Below the pieces are notes generated by a model, which saw only the letters and a list, made by a program, of their open reading frames with translations, was not told where the DNA came from and did no database searches. Of a stretch of 33,954 bases of DNA, positions 25,714 to 32,722 are shown one piece after another. The position numbers and the translations under genes were made by a program. The first letter of the stretch is position 1. Each line of letters starts with the position of its first letter. The stretch spans positions 1 to 33,954 of the forward strand of contig WRKJ01000087.1 of NCBI GenBank assembly GCA_009778135.1, written 5' to 3'. The stretch comes from Defluviitaleaceae bacterium (lineage in GTDB: Bacteria; Bacillota_I; Bacilli_A; MOL361; Turicibacteraceae).

Positions 25714-26991
25714 TTAAAGTTCAAAATAAGCGTCTCGTTCAGGTCCAACCGACACATATTTAATCGGTTGACCAACAGCATTTTCAATGTATTTAATGTA
25801 ATCCAAGGCTGCTTGAGGTAAATCCGAAGCAGATCTACAGTTGGAAATGTCAGTTTTAAATCCAGGTAAATACTCATAGACAGGCGTTGCCGTTTCAAGC
25901 CATTCACCTGTTGGAAATTCAGTCGTTCGCCCATTTTTCGTTTCATAGGCCACACAAACAGGAATTTCATCCATATAAGAAAGGATATCGAGTTTCGTTA
26001 ACGTCAATTCAGTTGCGCCTTGCACTTTAACACCGTATTTTGAAGCAACCACATCAAACCCACCGACGCGACGCGGTCGACCTGTTGCAGCCCCATACTC
26101 ACCGCCTGCTTCTCTTAACTTTTCAGCTTCTTCCCCCTCCATTTCACAAGTGAAAGGACCTGCACCGACACAGCTTGAGTAAGCTTTCATAATGCCCATC
26201 ACATGATCTAGTTTCATCCAAGGAACACCCGCACCGATTGGCCCATAAGCGGCAATCGTTGACGATGAAGATGTGAACGGATAAATCCCGTAATCAATGT
26301 CACGCAAAGCACCTAACTGTGCTTCAAATAGGATCTTTTTGCCACTGGTACGTGCTTCTTCTAAATAAAGACTCGTGTCTGTAATAAATGCTGAAATAAA
26401 CGCACCATATTTTAACAACCAGTCCGTCATTTCTTTTGCATTGATTGGCGCGTGCGCATACCCTTTTTCAATCACGAGGTTTTTCCAATCAACGATCGCT
26501 TCAAGCTTCGCTTCTAACACATGAGGAGCTAAAAAAAGATCTTCCATTCGCAATGCTTTTTTCATGTACTTATCTGCATAAACAGGCGCTATCCCACGAC
26601 GTGTTGACCCAAAGCTCGACTTTCCTAACCGTTCTTCTTCTAACACATCCAATTGCGCATGATAAGGCAAACAGATAATGGCTTTATGGCTCATCTTTAA
26701 GTTGTCAGGCGTAATCTTAATGCCTTTTTGTTGTAAGTGGGTCACTTCATTTTTAAGATGTTCTAAATCAATGACCATGCCAAGCCCAAGTACATTGACC
26801 GTCTCTTCTCTTAAAATCCCAGACGGTAACAGATTGAGCACAAATGACCCTCTTTCGTTGATAACAGTATGCCCAGCGTTGTTTCCACCTTGATAGCGCA
26901 CGACAACATCATAACGCTCTGAAAGCAGATCCACCATGCGACCTTTCCCTTCGTCGCCCCAGTTAATTCCAACAACAGATGTTAGCATCAT
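25714..26991 (-). CDS. purA: Adenylosuccinate synthetase
   Basis: PurA uses GTP and aspartate to convert IMP to adenylosuccinate. The start is ATG 26991 (MMLTSVVGINWGDEGKG), 6 bases after AAGGAG; an earlier TTG is unlikely. At 425 residues it is typical. GDEGKGRMVDLL (about 12-23) is the GTP-binding loop and GGNNAGHTV (about 37-45) the IMP site. It leads the purA-purB-purC operon and diverges from purF across 342 bases. Confidence 0.97.
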   Translation of the reverse strand: MMLTSVVGINWGDEGKGRMVDLLSERYDVVVRYQGGNNAGHTVINERGSFVLNLLPSGILREETVNVLGLGMVIDLEHLKNEVTHLQQKGIKITPDNLKMSHKAIICLPYHAQLDVLEEERLGKSSFGSTRRGIAPVYADKYMKKALRMEDLFLAPHVLEAKLEAIVDWKNLVIEKGYAHAPINAKEMTDWLLKYGAFISAFITDTSLYLEEARTSGKKILFEAQLGALRDIDYGIYPFTSSSSTIAAYGPIGAGVPWMKLDHVMGIMKAYSSCVGAGPFTCEMEGEEAEKLREAGGEYGAATGRPRRVGGFDVVASKYGVKVQGATELTLTKLDILSYMDEIPVCVAYETKNGRTTEFPTGEWLETATPVYEYLPGFKTDISNCRSASDLPQAALDYIKYIENAVGQPIKYVSVGPERDAYFEL

Positions 26992-27088
26992 GATCAACTC
27001 CTTGCATTCAATTTACATTTTATATTTTTTTGCTGATGATGCGCATGCATTCACGCAGCACTTTTGAAGCCATCTTCTAAGGTACAAT

Positions 27089-27117
27089 ATTTTAACAATT
27101 TTTTCAAGTCTTTTAAC
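27089..27117 (-). promoter_or_regulatory. Candidate purA-purB-purC promoter
   Basis: On the minus strand TG-T-TAAAAT (extended -10, 27089-27094) follows a poor -35 (GTTAAA, 27112-27117) at 17 bp. An overlapping alternative is TTGAAA (27102-27107) with TACCTT (27079-27084). I cannot choose firmly. Confidence 0.35.
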
Positions 27118-27129
27118 CTATTTTTAATC

Positions 27130-27174
27130 AGAAAACGTTCTCTATTTTAAATCCATGGGACCGATGACAACGTT
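27130..27174. promoter_or_regulatory. Two AACGTT-centred sites between purA and purF
   Basis: AGAAAACGTTCTCT (27130-27143) is a near-palindrome, and a second AACGTT lies at 27169-27174, centre-to-centre 35 bp. The core resembles LacI-family operators (cre-like). They lie between the divergent pur promoters. No standard Bacillota PurR box was recognised. The rest of 26992-27333 holds the two promoters and no gene. Confidence 0.3.
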
Positions 27175-27252
27175 CAAACCTGATGCCTTCACATGCAAAA
27201 AAAGGCGAACAATGAATTTGACGATTTAGCTAAAAAAATCACCTTCAGGGTC

Positions 27253-27281
27253 TATTCAAATTAAAAAAAATATGGTATGAT
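27253..27281 (+). promoter_or_regulatory. purF promoter
   Basis: TG-G-TATGAT (extended -10, 27276-27281) with a weak -35 (TATTCA, 27253-27258) at 17 bp. Start near 27289, about 45 bases before purF. No purine riboswitch fold was seen. Confidence 0.55.
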
Positions 27282-27333
27282 GATAGACTGATTACTTAAC
27301 TTTCAAATGGCAACATCCAATGAGGTGAAAACA

Positions 27334-28752
27334 ATGGAATCAACCTATTTTTTAGACACTAAAATGAACGAAGAATGTGGTGTTTTTGGCGTCTTCAACA
27401 GTCAAAACACAGCTGAACTAACCTATTATGGCTTACATGCTTTGCAACATCGTGGACAAGAAAGCGCTGGCATTGTCACCGTTGATAAGAACGATTTCAA
27501 CAGCTACAAAGGAGAAGGTTTAGTTCGAAATATTTTCACCCACACTGCCATGCAAAAACTCGTCGGCACCCATGGCATTGGACATGTGAGATATTCTACA
27601 ACGGGTGGTAGTAATATTGAAAACGTTCAACCCTTTTTATTTCGTGGATTAGATGAAACTTTCGCTTTATGTCACAATGGTAACATTGTGAATTCCAACG
27701 AAGTACGACGCTATTTAGAACGCATTGGCAGCATCATGCAAACGACCTCTGATTCTGAATTGTTGGGTCATTTATTAAAACGTGAAAAAGGCAGCATGCT
27801 CACCAGGCTTAAACAATCACTTTGCTACTTAGAAGGTGCGTTTGCGTTTTTACTTGCGACCGCTGATGCCTTATACGTCGCGCGAGATAAACTCGGACTT
27901 CGGCCGTTATCAATCGGCGTCCTTGAAAATGGTGGCTATGTCATCACCAGCGAAACCTGTGCTTTAGATGCAGTTGGTGCAACTTTCATGCGCAATGTAA
28001 ATCCAGGTGAGGTGTTACAAATAGATCAAAACGGCATCGTGACCGACAGTTATGCCAAAGAAACACGTCACAAAATGTGTGCCATGGAATACATTTATTT
28101 TGCAAGACCAGACTCAGATATCGAAGAAGTTAACGTCCACGAAGCACGGAAGCGTTGTGGCATGATGCTTGCCGAACAAGCGCCTGCACCGACAGCTGAC
28201 ATTGTGATTGGTGTCCCCGATTCGGGTTTATCCGCTGCCATTGGTTACGCCGAAACAGCAGGCTTACCCTTTGAAACAGGGATGGTTAAAAATCGCTACA
28301 TTGGTCGAACCTTTATCGAACCTTCACAAGCCTTACGTGAGCAAGGCGTTAAAATGAAATTATCTGTTGTTGCCAAAGTCGTTCAAAATAAATCTGTCGT
28401 TTTAATCGACGATTCCATCGTTCGTGGCACCACTTCTCGCAACTTAATTACGATGCTTAAAAAAGCAGGTGCCAAAGAAGTTCACATGCGCATTGCAGGG
28501 CCAGAAATTAAATTCCCTTGTTTTTATGGCGTGGATTTCTCAACCTATGATGAACTCATCAGTGCCCGCTCGACCGTCGGAGAAATTCGTCAACTTATCG
28601 GTGCAGACTCGCTCGGATTTTTAAATATCGAAAACCTTGCAAAAGGGGTTAAAATGAAAAACAACTGTGGCTTGTGTACGGCTTGTTTTAGTGGCGACTA
28701 CCCAACGAATTTATACGAACGCCTGGAAGACATGAACAAAGATGTGAAATAA
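27334..28752 (+). CDS. purF: Amidophosphoribosyltransferase
   Basis: PurF makes phosphoribosylamine from PRPP and glutamine, the first step of purine synthesis. The chosen start ATG 27334 (MESTYFLDTKMNEECGVFG) has GAGGTG 7 bases upstream; an ATG at 27307 is in frame but lacks this. A short propeptide precedes the catalytic Cys of EECGVFG, as in B. subtilis. The PRPP loop SVVLIDDSIVRGTT is in the second half. Four cysteines fit the 4Fe-4S type: HKMCAME, KFPCFYG and NCGLC. The 472-residue length is normal. It is divergent from purA-purB-purC and followed by a weak terminator. Confidence 0.96.
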   Translation: MESTYFLDTKMNEECGVFGVFNSQNTAELTYYGLHALQHRGQESAGIVTVDKNDFNSYKGEGLVRNIFTHTAMQKLVGTHGIGHVRYSTTGGSNIENVQPFLFRGLDETFALCHNGNIVNSNEVRRYLERIGSIMQTTSDSELLGHLLKREKGSMLTRLKQSLCYLEGAFAFLLATADALYVARDKLGLRPLSIGVLENGGYVITSETCALDAVGATFMRNVNPGEVLQIDQNGIVTDSYAKETRHKMCAMEYIYFARPDSDIEEVNVHEARKRCGMMLAEQAPAPTADIVIGVPDSGLSAAIGYAETAGLPFETGMVKNRYIGRTFIEPSQALREQGVKMKLSVVAKVVQNKSVVLIDDSIVRGTTSRNLITMLKKAGAKEVHMRIAGPEIKFPCFYGVDFSTYDELISARSTVGEIRQLIGADSLGFLNIENLAKGVKMKNNCGLCTACFSGDYPTNLYERLEDMNKDVK

Positions 28753-28764
28753 CTTAAACATCCA

Positions 28765-28792
28765 TCATTTCAAATCAAATGAGCTATTTTTT
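28765..28792 (+). terminator. purF terminator
   Basis: TCATTT (28765-28770) pairs with AAATGA (28777-28782); six T follow after 4 bases. The stem is short and AT-rich. Confidence 0.45.
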
Positions 28793-28872
28793 CAAAATTG
28801 TTGTCATAAAAACAAATTTAACAACCATAATAAATACGATTCCGACAAAAGAACTGAAAGGACGTATTTAAT

Positions 28873-29571
28873 ATGAAAAAAATAATCATCGGCTTTGCTT
28901 GCCTTGCAACGCTTATTTTCGGAGGCTATCAGCGCGTAGACGCATCTTCTGAACTTGCCTTCACCAAACCACCACTCCCTTACGCTTATGATGCACTAGA
29001 ACCTTATATTGATGCTAAAACCATGGAAATCCACTACACGAAACATCATCAAGCGTATACAGATAAACTCAATGCGTTAATTCCTGGACATGAACGTTTT
29101 TTCAAAGGCAAAACCATTGAAGCCATTTTAAGTGAACCCGATCAAATTCCCGCTGAGATTAGACAAGGCGTCATTGATCAAGGTGGCGGATTTGCTAACC
29201 ATAACTTATTTTGGCGCATTTTATCGCCAAACGGTGGCGGACAACCAACAGGTGTGCTTGCTGAAGCCATCACATGTCATTTTGACACGTTTGACACGTT
29301 TAAAGAGACCCTGAATAAAGAACTCACCAGCTTATTCGGATCTGGTTGGGCATGGCTCGTCGTCAACGAAGACCAACAACTTGAAATTATCAAAACAGCC
29401 AATCAAGACTCGCCTTTAAGCTTAGGAAAAACACCGATCCTTGGTATCGACGTTTGGGAACATGCGTACTATTTGAAATATCAAAATCGACGTCCTGAAT
29501 ACATTGACGCCATTTGGAATGTCATTAACTGGGATGAAGTCTCCAAACGCTATGAAGAAGCCATCAAATAA
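28873..29571 (+). CDS. sodA: Superoxide dismutase (Fe/Mn type) with a signal peptide
   Basis: The enzyme turns superoxide into oxygen and hydrogen peroxide. Residues 1-24 are a classical signal peptide: MKK, a hydrophobic core, and a V-D-A cleavage site before Ser25. The mature protein has all four metal ligands: His54 (EIHYTKHH), His110 (FANHNLFW), Asp193 and His197 ([12 protein letters not shown]). Most Bacillota SodA proteins lack a signal peptide, so this enzyme probably acts outside the membrane. Metal choice (Fe or Mn) cannot be read with confidence. GAAAGGA lies about 12 bases before the ATG. A possible promoter (TTGTCA...CATAAT) has a poor 19-bp spacing. It faces yaaA across a shared terminator. 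Confidence 0.93.
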   Translation: MKKIIIGFACLATLIFGGYQRVDASSELAFTKPPLPYAYDALEPYIDAKTMEIHYTKHHQAYTDKLNALIPGHERFFKGKTIEAILSEPDQIPAEIRQGVIDQGGGFANHNLFWRILSPNGGGQPTGVLAEAITCHFDTFDTFKETLNKELTSLFGSGWAWLVVNEDQQLEIIKTANQDSPLSLGKTPILGIDVWEHAYYLKYQNRRPEYIDAIWNVINWDEVSKRYEEAIK

Positions 29572-29602
29572 AAAAAGGACGTGTCCATTAACATCCTTTT
29601 TT
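29571..29602. terminator. Bidirectional terminator between sodA and yaaA
   Basis: AAAAAAGGA pairs with TCCTTTTTT, with an inner TGT/ACA stem. The arms overlap both stop codons (sodA at 29571, yaaA at 29601). Confidence 0.65.
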
Positions 29603-30368
29603 ATTTGTGCGTGTCTTTTAAAAAGACGTAATTGTCATCCTGAGAATAAGCCTCACTGTAGACATAGTTCAATCGGTCAAATCCTTTGAGTTGGGTTACC
29701 TCTTTCACTTGATACGCTGCCATATAACGTACCATTTCACCCCGTGCCATTTTTGCGTCTGTCGCCTTCGTCTTGACTTTTTGAACACCTTTTACATCTA
29801 CTAATTCTCCGAATGTACATGTCACCATTTTAACAGGGTCATCTACATATTTCTCAACGATTTTGCTGTATTCTTTCGACGCTAAATTAACAATCACTGA
29901 ACCCTCTTTCGTCAACGCGTTGTAAATGCTATCTTTCCAATAAGCATACAGATTTTTAACATCATGGATGGGAAACTTAGCTTGCATCTCCAAGCGATAA
30001 GGCGTCACCCCGTCTGTTGCGCGCAGTAAGCCATAAAATCCCGATAAAATGATGAGGTGCTGACGCACATAGTCCCATTGTTTCTCATCGAAGACATGAG
30101 GGGCCATATACTGGTATTGAATGCCCTCATAAGCTAAAATGGCAGGTGTTAACTGGGATGTTAACGACATTTTTTGCAACCTTTCATAATTAAGTGCTGC
30201 AATTTGATCATTACATTGCCAAATATGTTTAAGCGCCGCTTCGTCCAACCCCGCTAAATGCGCTTTTAATTCAGCGGTCTGATTCAAAAACAGTGGTAAT
30301 TGTTCCCATTCAAATCCTTCATCATGATAACGCATCTTTTTTGCTGGTGATATGATTATTTTAAGCAT
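29601..30368 (-). CDS. yaaA: YaaA family peroxide-stress protein
   Basis: 255 residues. The opening MLKIIISPAKKMR and the segments QWDYVRQHLIILSGFYGLLRATDGVTPYRLEM (about 95-125) and INLASKEYSK-like VNLASKEYSKIV match the YaaA/UPF0246 family. In E. coli YaaA lowers free iron and limits DNA damage during hydrogen peroxide stress, and the protein binds DNA. The start overlaps the end of ecfA2 by 13 bases, so it is the last gene of ecfA1-ecfA2-yaaA. It faces a superoxide dismutase, an enzyme that makes hydrogen peroxide, but the two are on separate transcripts. Confidence 0.92.
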   Translation of the reverse strand: MLKIIISPAKKMRYHDEGFEWEQLPLFLNQTAELKAHLAGLDEAALKHIWQCNDQIAALNYERLQKMSLTSQLTPAILAYEGIQYQYMAPHVFDEKQWDYVRQHLIILSGFYGLLRATDGVTPYRLEMQAKFPIHDVKNLYAYWKDSIYNALTKEGSVIVNLASKEYSKIVEKYVDDPVKMVTCTFGELVDVKGVQKVKTKATDAKMARGEMVRYMAAYQVKEVTQLKGFDRLNYVYSEAYSQDDNYVFLKDTHK

Positions 30369-31258
30369 GCTTCTTGAACCTTTCCTTTTTGAAATTTTCC
30401 TTCTTCTTTGATGAGCGGACGCTTTGCTTTAACCTCCTTGATAAAATCAGCCACTGTTAACGGCAATGCACCATCTCGACCAAATGCTTGCGTATAAACA
30501 GCGGCTGCCGTCGGTAAATAAAGACCTGCTTGCGCAATCAATTCATGTTGAGAAAAGACGTACGCAGGTGTGCCTTCAAGCAGCTTTTTTCCTTGACACA
30601 TCACCAACACATGATGGGCATGGGTCGCAACCAAGTCCATATCATGCGTCACAACCAACAGCGCCTTCCCTTCTTTTTGCAACGCCACCAACACCTTCAA
30701 AAGCGCTTTTCTTCCTTTTGGATCAAGACCAACAGTTGGCTCATCAAGGATGAGCACTTCAGGATCCATCGCTAAAACACCGGCAATGGCAACCCGTCTC
30801 ATTTGACCACCTGACAAGTCAAAAGGTGATTTTTCAAACAATGCCTCATCTATACCAACAATTTTGGCTGCCATTCTCGCAGCTGCTTCTGCTTCTGCTT
30901 GTGACTTTCCAGCATTTTTAGGACCAAACATGATATCGCCCAAAACCGTCGTTTCAAATAATTGATGCTCCGGAAACTGAAAGACCAAGCCGACTTGTTG
31001 ACGAATTTTTTTAATGGTTTTCACGCTCGTTTTCACACCAGCCAAAATAGTGCCACCTGGGACGGTTACTTTCCCAACGGTTGGTAATAATAACCCGTTT
31101 AAATGTTCCATCAATGTCGACTTCCCCGACCCTGTATGACCGATAATACATGTAAAAGAACGTTGAGAAAGCGAGAAGTTGATGTCATGTAACACACGTT
31201 GTTCCATGGGTGTTTTCAAATGATACGTATAAGAAACATGTTCACACTTTACATCCAT
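30356..31258 (-). CDS. ecfA2: Energy-coupling factor transporter ATPase EcfA2
   Basis: 300 residues. One of two ATPases that drive ECF vitamin and cofactor importers together with EcfT and a substrate-binding S protein. Walker A is GHTGSGKS (40-47), the Q-loop is FQFPEHQLF (about 93-101), the signature LSGGQ is at 148-152 and Walker B VLILDEP follows at 168-174. The first residues overlap the end of ecfA1 by 10 bases. In most Bacillota ecfT follows ecfA2 directly; here yaaA follows instead. The C-terminal 60 residues are Lys/Glu-rich. Confidence 0.95.
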   Translation of the reverse strand: MDVKCEHVSYTYHLKTPMEQRVLHDINFSLSQRSFTCIIGHTGSGKSTLMEHLNGLLLPTVGKVTVPGGTILAGVKTSVKTIKKIRQQVGLVFQFPEHQLFETTVLGDIMFGPKNAGKSQAEAEAAARMAAKIVGIDEALFEKSPFDLSGGQMRRVAIAGVLAMDPEVLILDEPTVGLDPKGRKALLKVLVALQKEGKALLVVTHDMDLVATHAHHVLVMCQGKKLLEGTPAYVFSQHELIAQAGLYLPTAAAVYTQAFGRDGALPLTVADFIKEVKAKRPLIKEEGKFQKGKVQEACLK

Positions 31259-32052
31259 AATGCTTGAATCAACTCCTCATTGGTGAGACAGAGATGTGGA
31301 ATGATGGACTGCTCATACAGTTGTTTAGAAGCTTGAACCGCAAAAGGGAGCTCAAGACCGACTGCTTCTAGTGCGTCAGACTGTTCAAAAACCGCACGCG
31401 GCGTCCCTGACTTCAAAACTTTTCCTGCATGCAATACGACCAACCGATCTGCATCAACAACTTCATCCAAATGATGGGTAATCATGATGATCGTTCGCTG
31501 CTTATCTGTTGCTAACTGGCGAATATGTTGCATCATCTCACGCCGACCAGTCGGATCTAGCATCGACGTGGCTTCATCCAAAATTAAAAAATCAGCACCG
31601 ACTGCTAGTGCACCGGCAATGGCAGTCCGTTGCTTCTGTCCACCTGAAAGATGATGCGGTGACCGCTCTTCACATCCAGCCAAACCCATTTGCTTGATGT
31701 ATTTGTCGACCAACACAACCATTTCTGCTCGTGGCACTTGGCGGTTTTCAAGTCCAAACGCAATATCATCTGCAACCGTTGCACCGACAAACTGATTATC
31801 AGGATTTTGAAAAACGATCCCGACTTTTTTGCGAATGACATCAACATTTTCAGCTGTTAACTGAATCCCGTCGATCCAAATTTCACCACCTTGCGCCACT
31901 TCAAGACCGACCAATAACTTTGAAAGGGTCGACTTTCCTGACCCATTATGTCCGATAAGCGCCACAAAATCTCCTTTTTGAAAGGTTAAATCAAATCCAT
32001 CAAAAACCAACTTATCCTCATAACCAAATGTTAAATTTTTAATCTCAATCAT
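31249..32052 (-). CDS. ecfA1: Energy-coupling factor transporter ATPase EcfA1
   Basis: 267 residues. First gene of the ecfA1-ecfA2-yaaA operon. Walker A is GHNGSGKS (34-41), the Q-loop is FQNPDNQF (81-88), LSGGQ at 135-139, and Walker B FLILDEA at 155-161, with MITHHLDEV for the H-loop. It pairs with EcfA2 to power an ECF importer. GAGGT lies about 9 bases before the ATG. A TATAAT promoter lies upstream. The usual ribosomal-protein neighbours (rplQ, truA, rplM) are absent. Confidence 0.95.
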   Translation of the reverse strand: MIEIKNLTFGYEDKLVFDGFDLTFQKGDFVALIGHNGSGKSTLSKLLVGLEVAQGGEIWIDGIQLTAENVDVIRKKVGIVFQNPDNQFVGATVADDIAFGLENRQVPRAEMVVLVDKYIKQMGLAGCEERSPHHLSGGQKQRTAIAGALAVGADFLILDEATSMLDPTGRREMMQHIRQLATDKQRTIIMITHHLDEVVDADRLVVLHAGKVLKSGTPRAVFEQSDALEAVGLELPFAVQASKQLYEQSIIPHLCLTNEELIQALWM

Positions 32053-32132
32053 TTATCAAAACCTCATTCCGAGCATCAATACCATCTCCAACCTGATCCA
32101 TTTGCCACTTTCTTGATTCACATAAGTATAGC

Positions 32133-32161
32133 ATTATAGCGTCAATAAATCTATCCTTAAA
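32133..32161 (-). promoter_or_regulatory. Candidate ecfA1 promoter
   Basis: On the minus strand TATAAT (32133-32138) is preceded at 17 bp by TTTAAG (32156-32161, 3 of 6). The start near 32126 leaves a leader of about 75 bases. Confidence 0.4.
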
Positions 32162-32283
32162 GGCATTAAAATGATTTAGTGATAGAAACTTTATGCCAAT
32201 CAAAATGCCAAATACAGGTGCGAAAGCAATCCCGAGTTTTGCACCTGAGTAATAGTGAAAATCGCCGAAGTAGTTGATAATAT

Positions 32284-32318
32284 CGAAAAAATAGACGCGG
32301 TAGTTGACGCGTCTATTT
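32284..32318 (-). terminator. Terminator of the small endonuclease gene
   Basis: AAATAGACGCG (32289-32299) pairs perfectly with 32308-32318. On the minus strand it is followed by a T-run. The -35 of a plus-strand promoter lies within its loop and right arm. Confidence 0.75.
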
Positions 32319-32332
32319 GGATGTGATATAAT
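32304..32332 (+). promoter_or_regulatory. Strong plus-strand promoter pointing through the endonuclease gene to the methyltransferase
   Basis: TTGACG (32304-32309) and TATAAT (32327-32332) are exactly 17 bp apart, with TG-A before the -10. The start near 32339 would make RNA antisense to the whole endonuclease gene before reaching the methyltransferase start at 32723. No comparably good promoter was found closer to the methyltransferase. Confidence 0.6.
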
Positions 32333-32343
32333 TTGATAAACTA

Positions 32344-32688
32344 CTAATTTTGGCAGACTTTAAAGATTTCTTCATAATTTTGGTCACTCACACGCTCAAA
32401 AACAGAGTTTCCCGGAACGTCCCAAGAACCGTTATTACGACTTTTCAGCTCAAGACCGTATCTGATTCCATTTAAAATCAAATCCATGTCTGGAAAATAT
32501 TTCCCATAATGAACAACTGATTCTAAATTAATGTTTCCACTGGTTTCAGAAATAATTTCGTCCACAATTTCGGGTACTAATTCTTCAAAGCCGTTAACAT
32601 TTCCACGGCTAACTAAATAGCGCTCTGGAACTGGATTTAGCTTTTCAATTTTGATTTTTACTAATTCAAGTACGTCATCAATATTCAA
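32344..32688 (-). CDS. Small PD-(D/E)XK restriction-endonuclease-like protein, probably truncated
   Basis: 114 residues from TTG 32688 (MNIDDVLELVKIKIE), 8 bases after GGAG. An in-frame ATG at 32730 would place this ribosome site inside the gene and overlap the methyltransferase start. It holds a nuclease core: YFPDMDL, then IRYGLELKS (D...E-x-K spacing), then NNGSWDVPGNSVFE. Typical type II endonucleases continue 100 or more residues after this point; here the frame stops soon after NYEEIF. It is therefore probably an N-terminal remnant of the restriction partner of the divergent methyltransferase. A naturally short enzyme cannot be excluded. Confidence 0.65.
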   Translation of the reverse strand: MNIDDVLELVKIKIEKLNPVPERYLVSRGNVNGFEELVPEIVDEIISETSGNINLESVVHYGKYFPDMDLILNGIRYGLELKSRNNGSWDVPGNSVFERVSDQNYEEIFKVCQN

Positions 32689-32722
32689 GTATATCACTCC
32701 AATTTGAAAGGGATTTTTAATT

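Larger units (their letters stand above)
32045..32359 (-). pseudogene. Open frame of about 104 codons, possibly a remnant membrane-protein gene
   Basis: A stop-to-stop frame contains YFGDFHYYSGAKLGIAFAP followed by a hydrophobic stretch, and ends 8 bases inside ecfA1. It has no good start or ribosome site near its beginning and it spans the hairpins at 32289-32318 and about 32214-32245. It could be the tail of a gene cut off by insertion of the restriction-modification genes. I do not recognise the family, and chance is possible. Confidence 0.25.

Noticed and set aside
26992-27333. Purine riboswitch ahead of purA or purF
   Set aside because: The conserved loop and junction sequences of the purine aptamer are not present, and both leaders are short.
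32284-32332. Inverted repeat near the restriction-modification genes as a mobile-element end
   Set aside because: The repeat is a terminator stem with a T-run; no matching copy or target duplication was seen on the other side of the methyltransferase.
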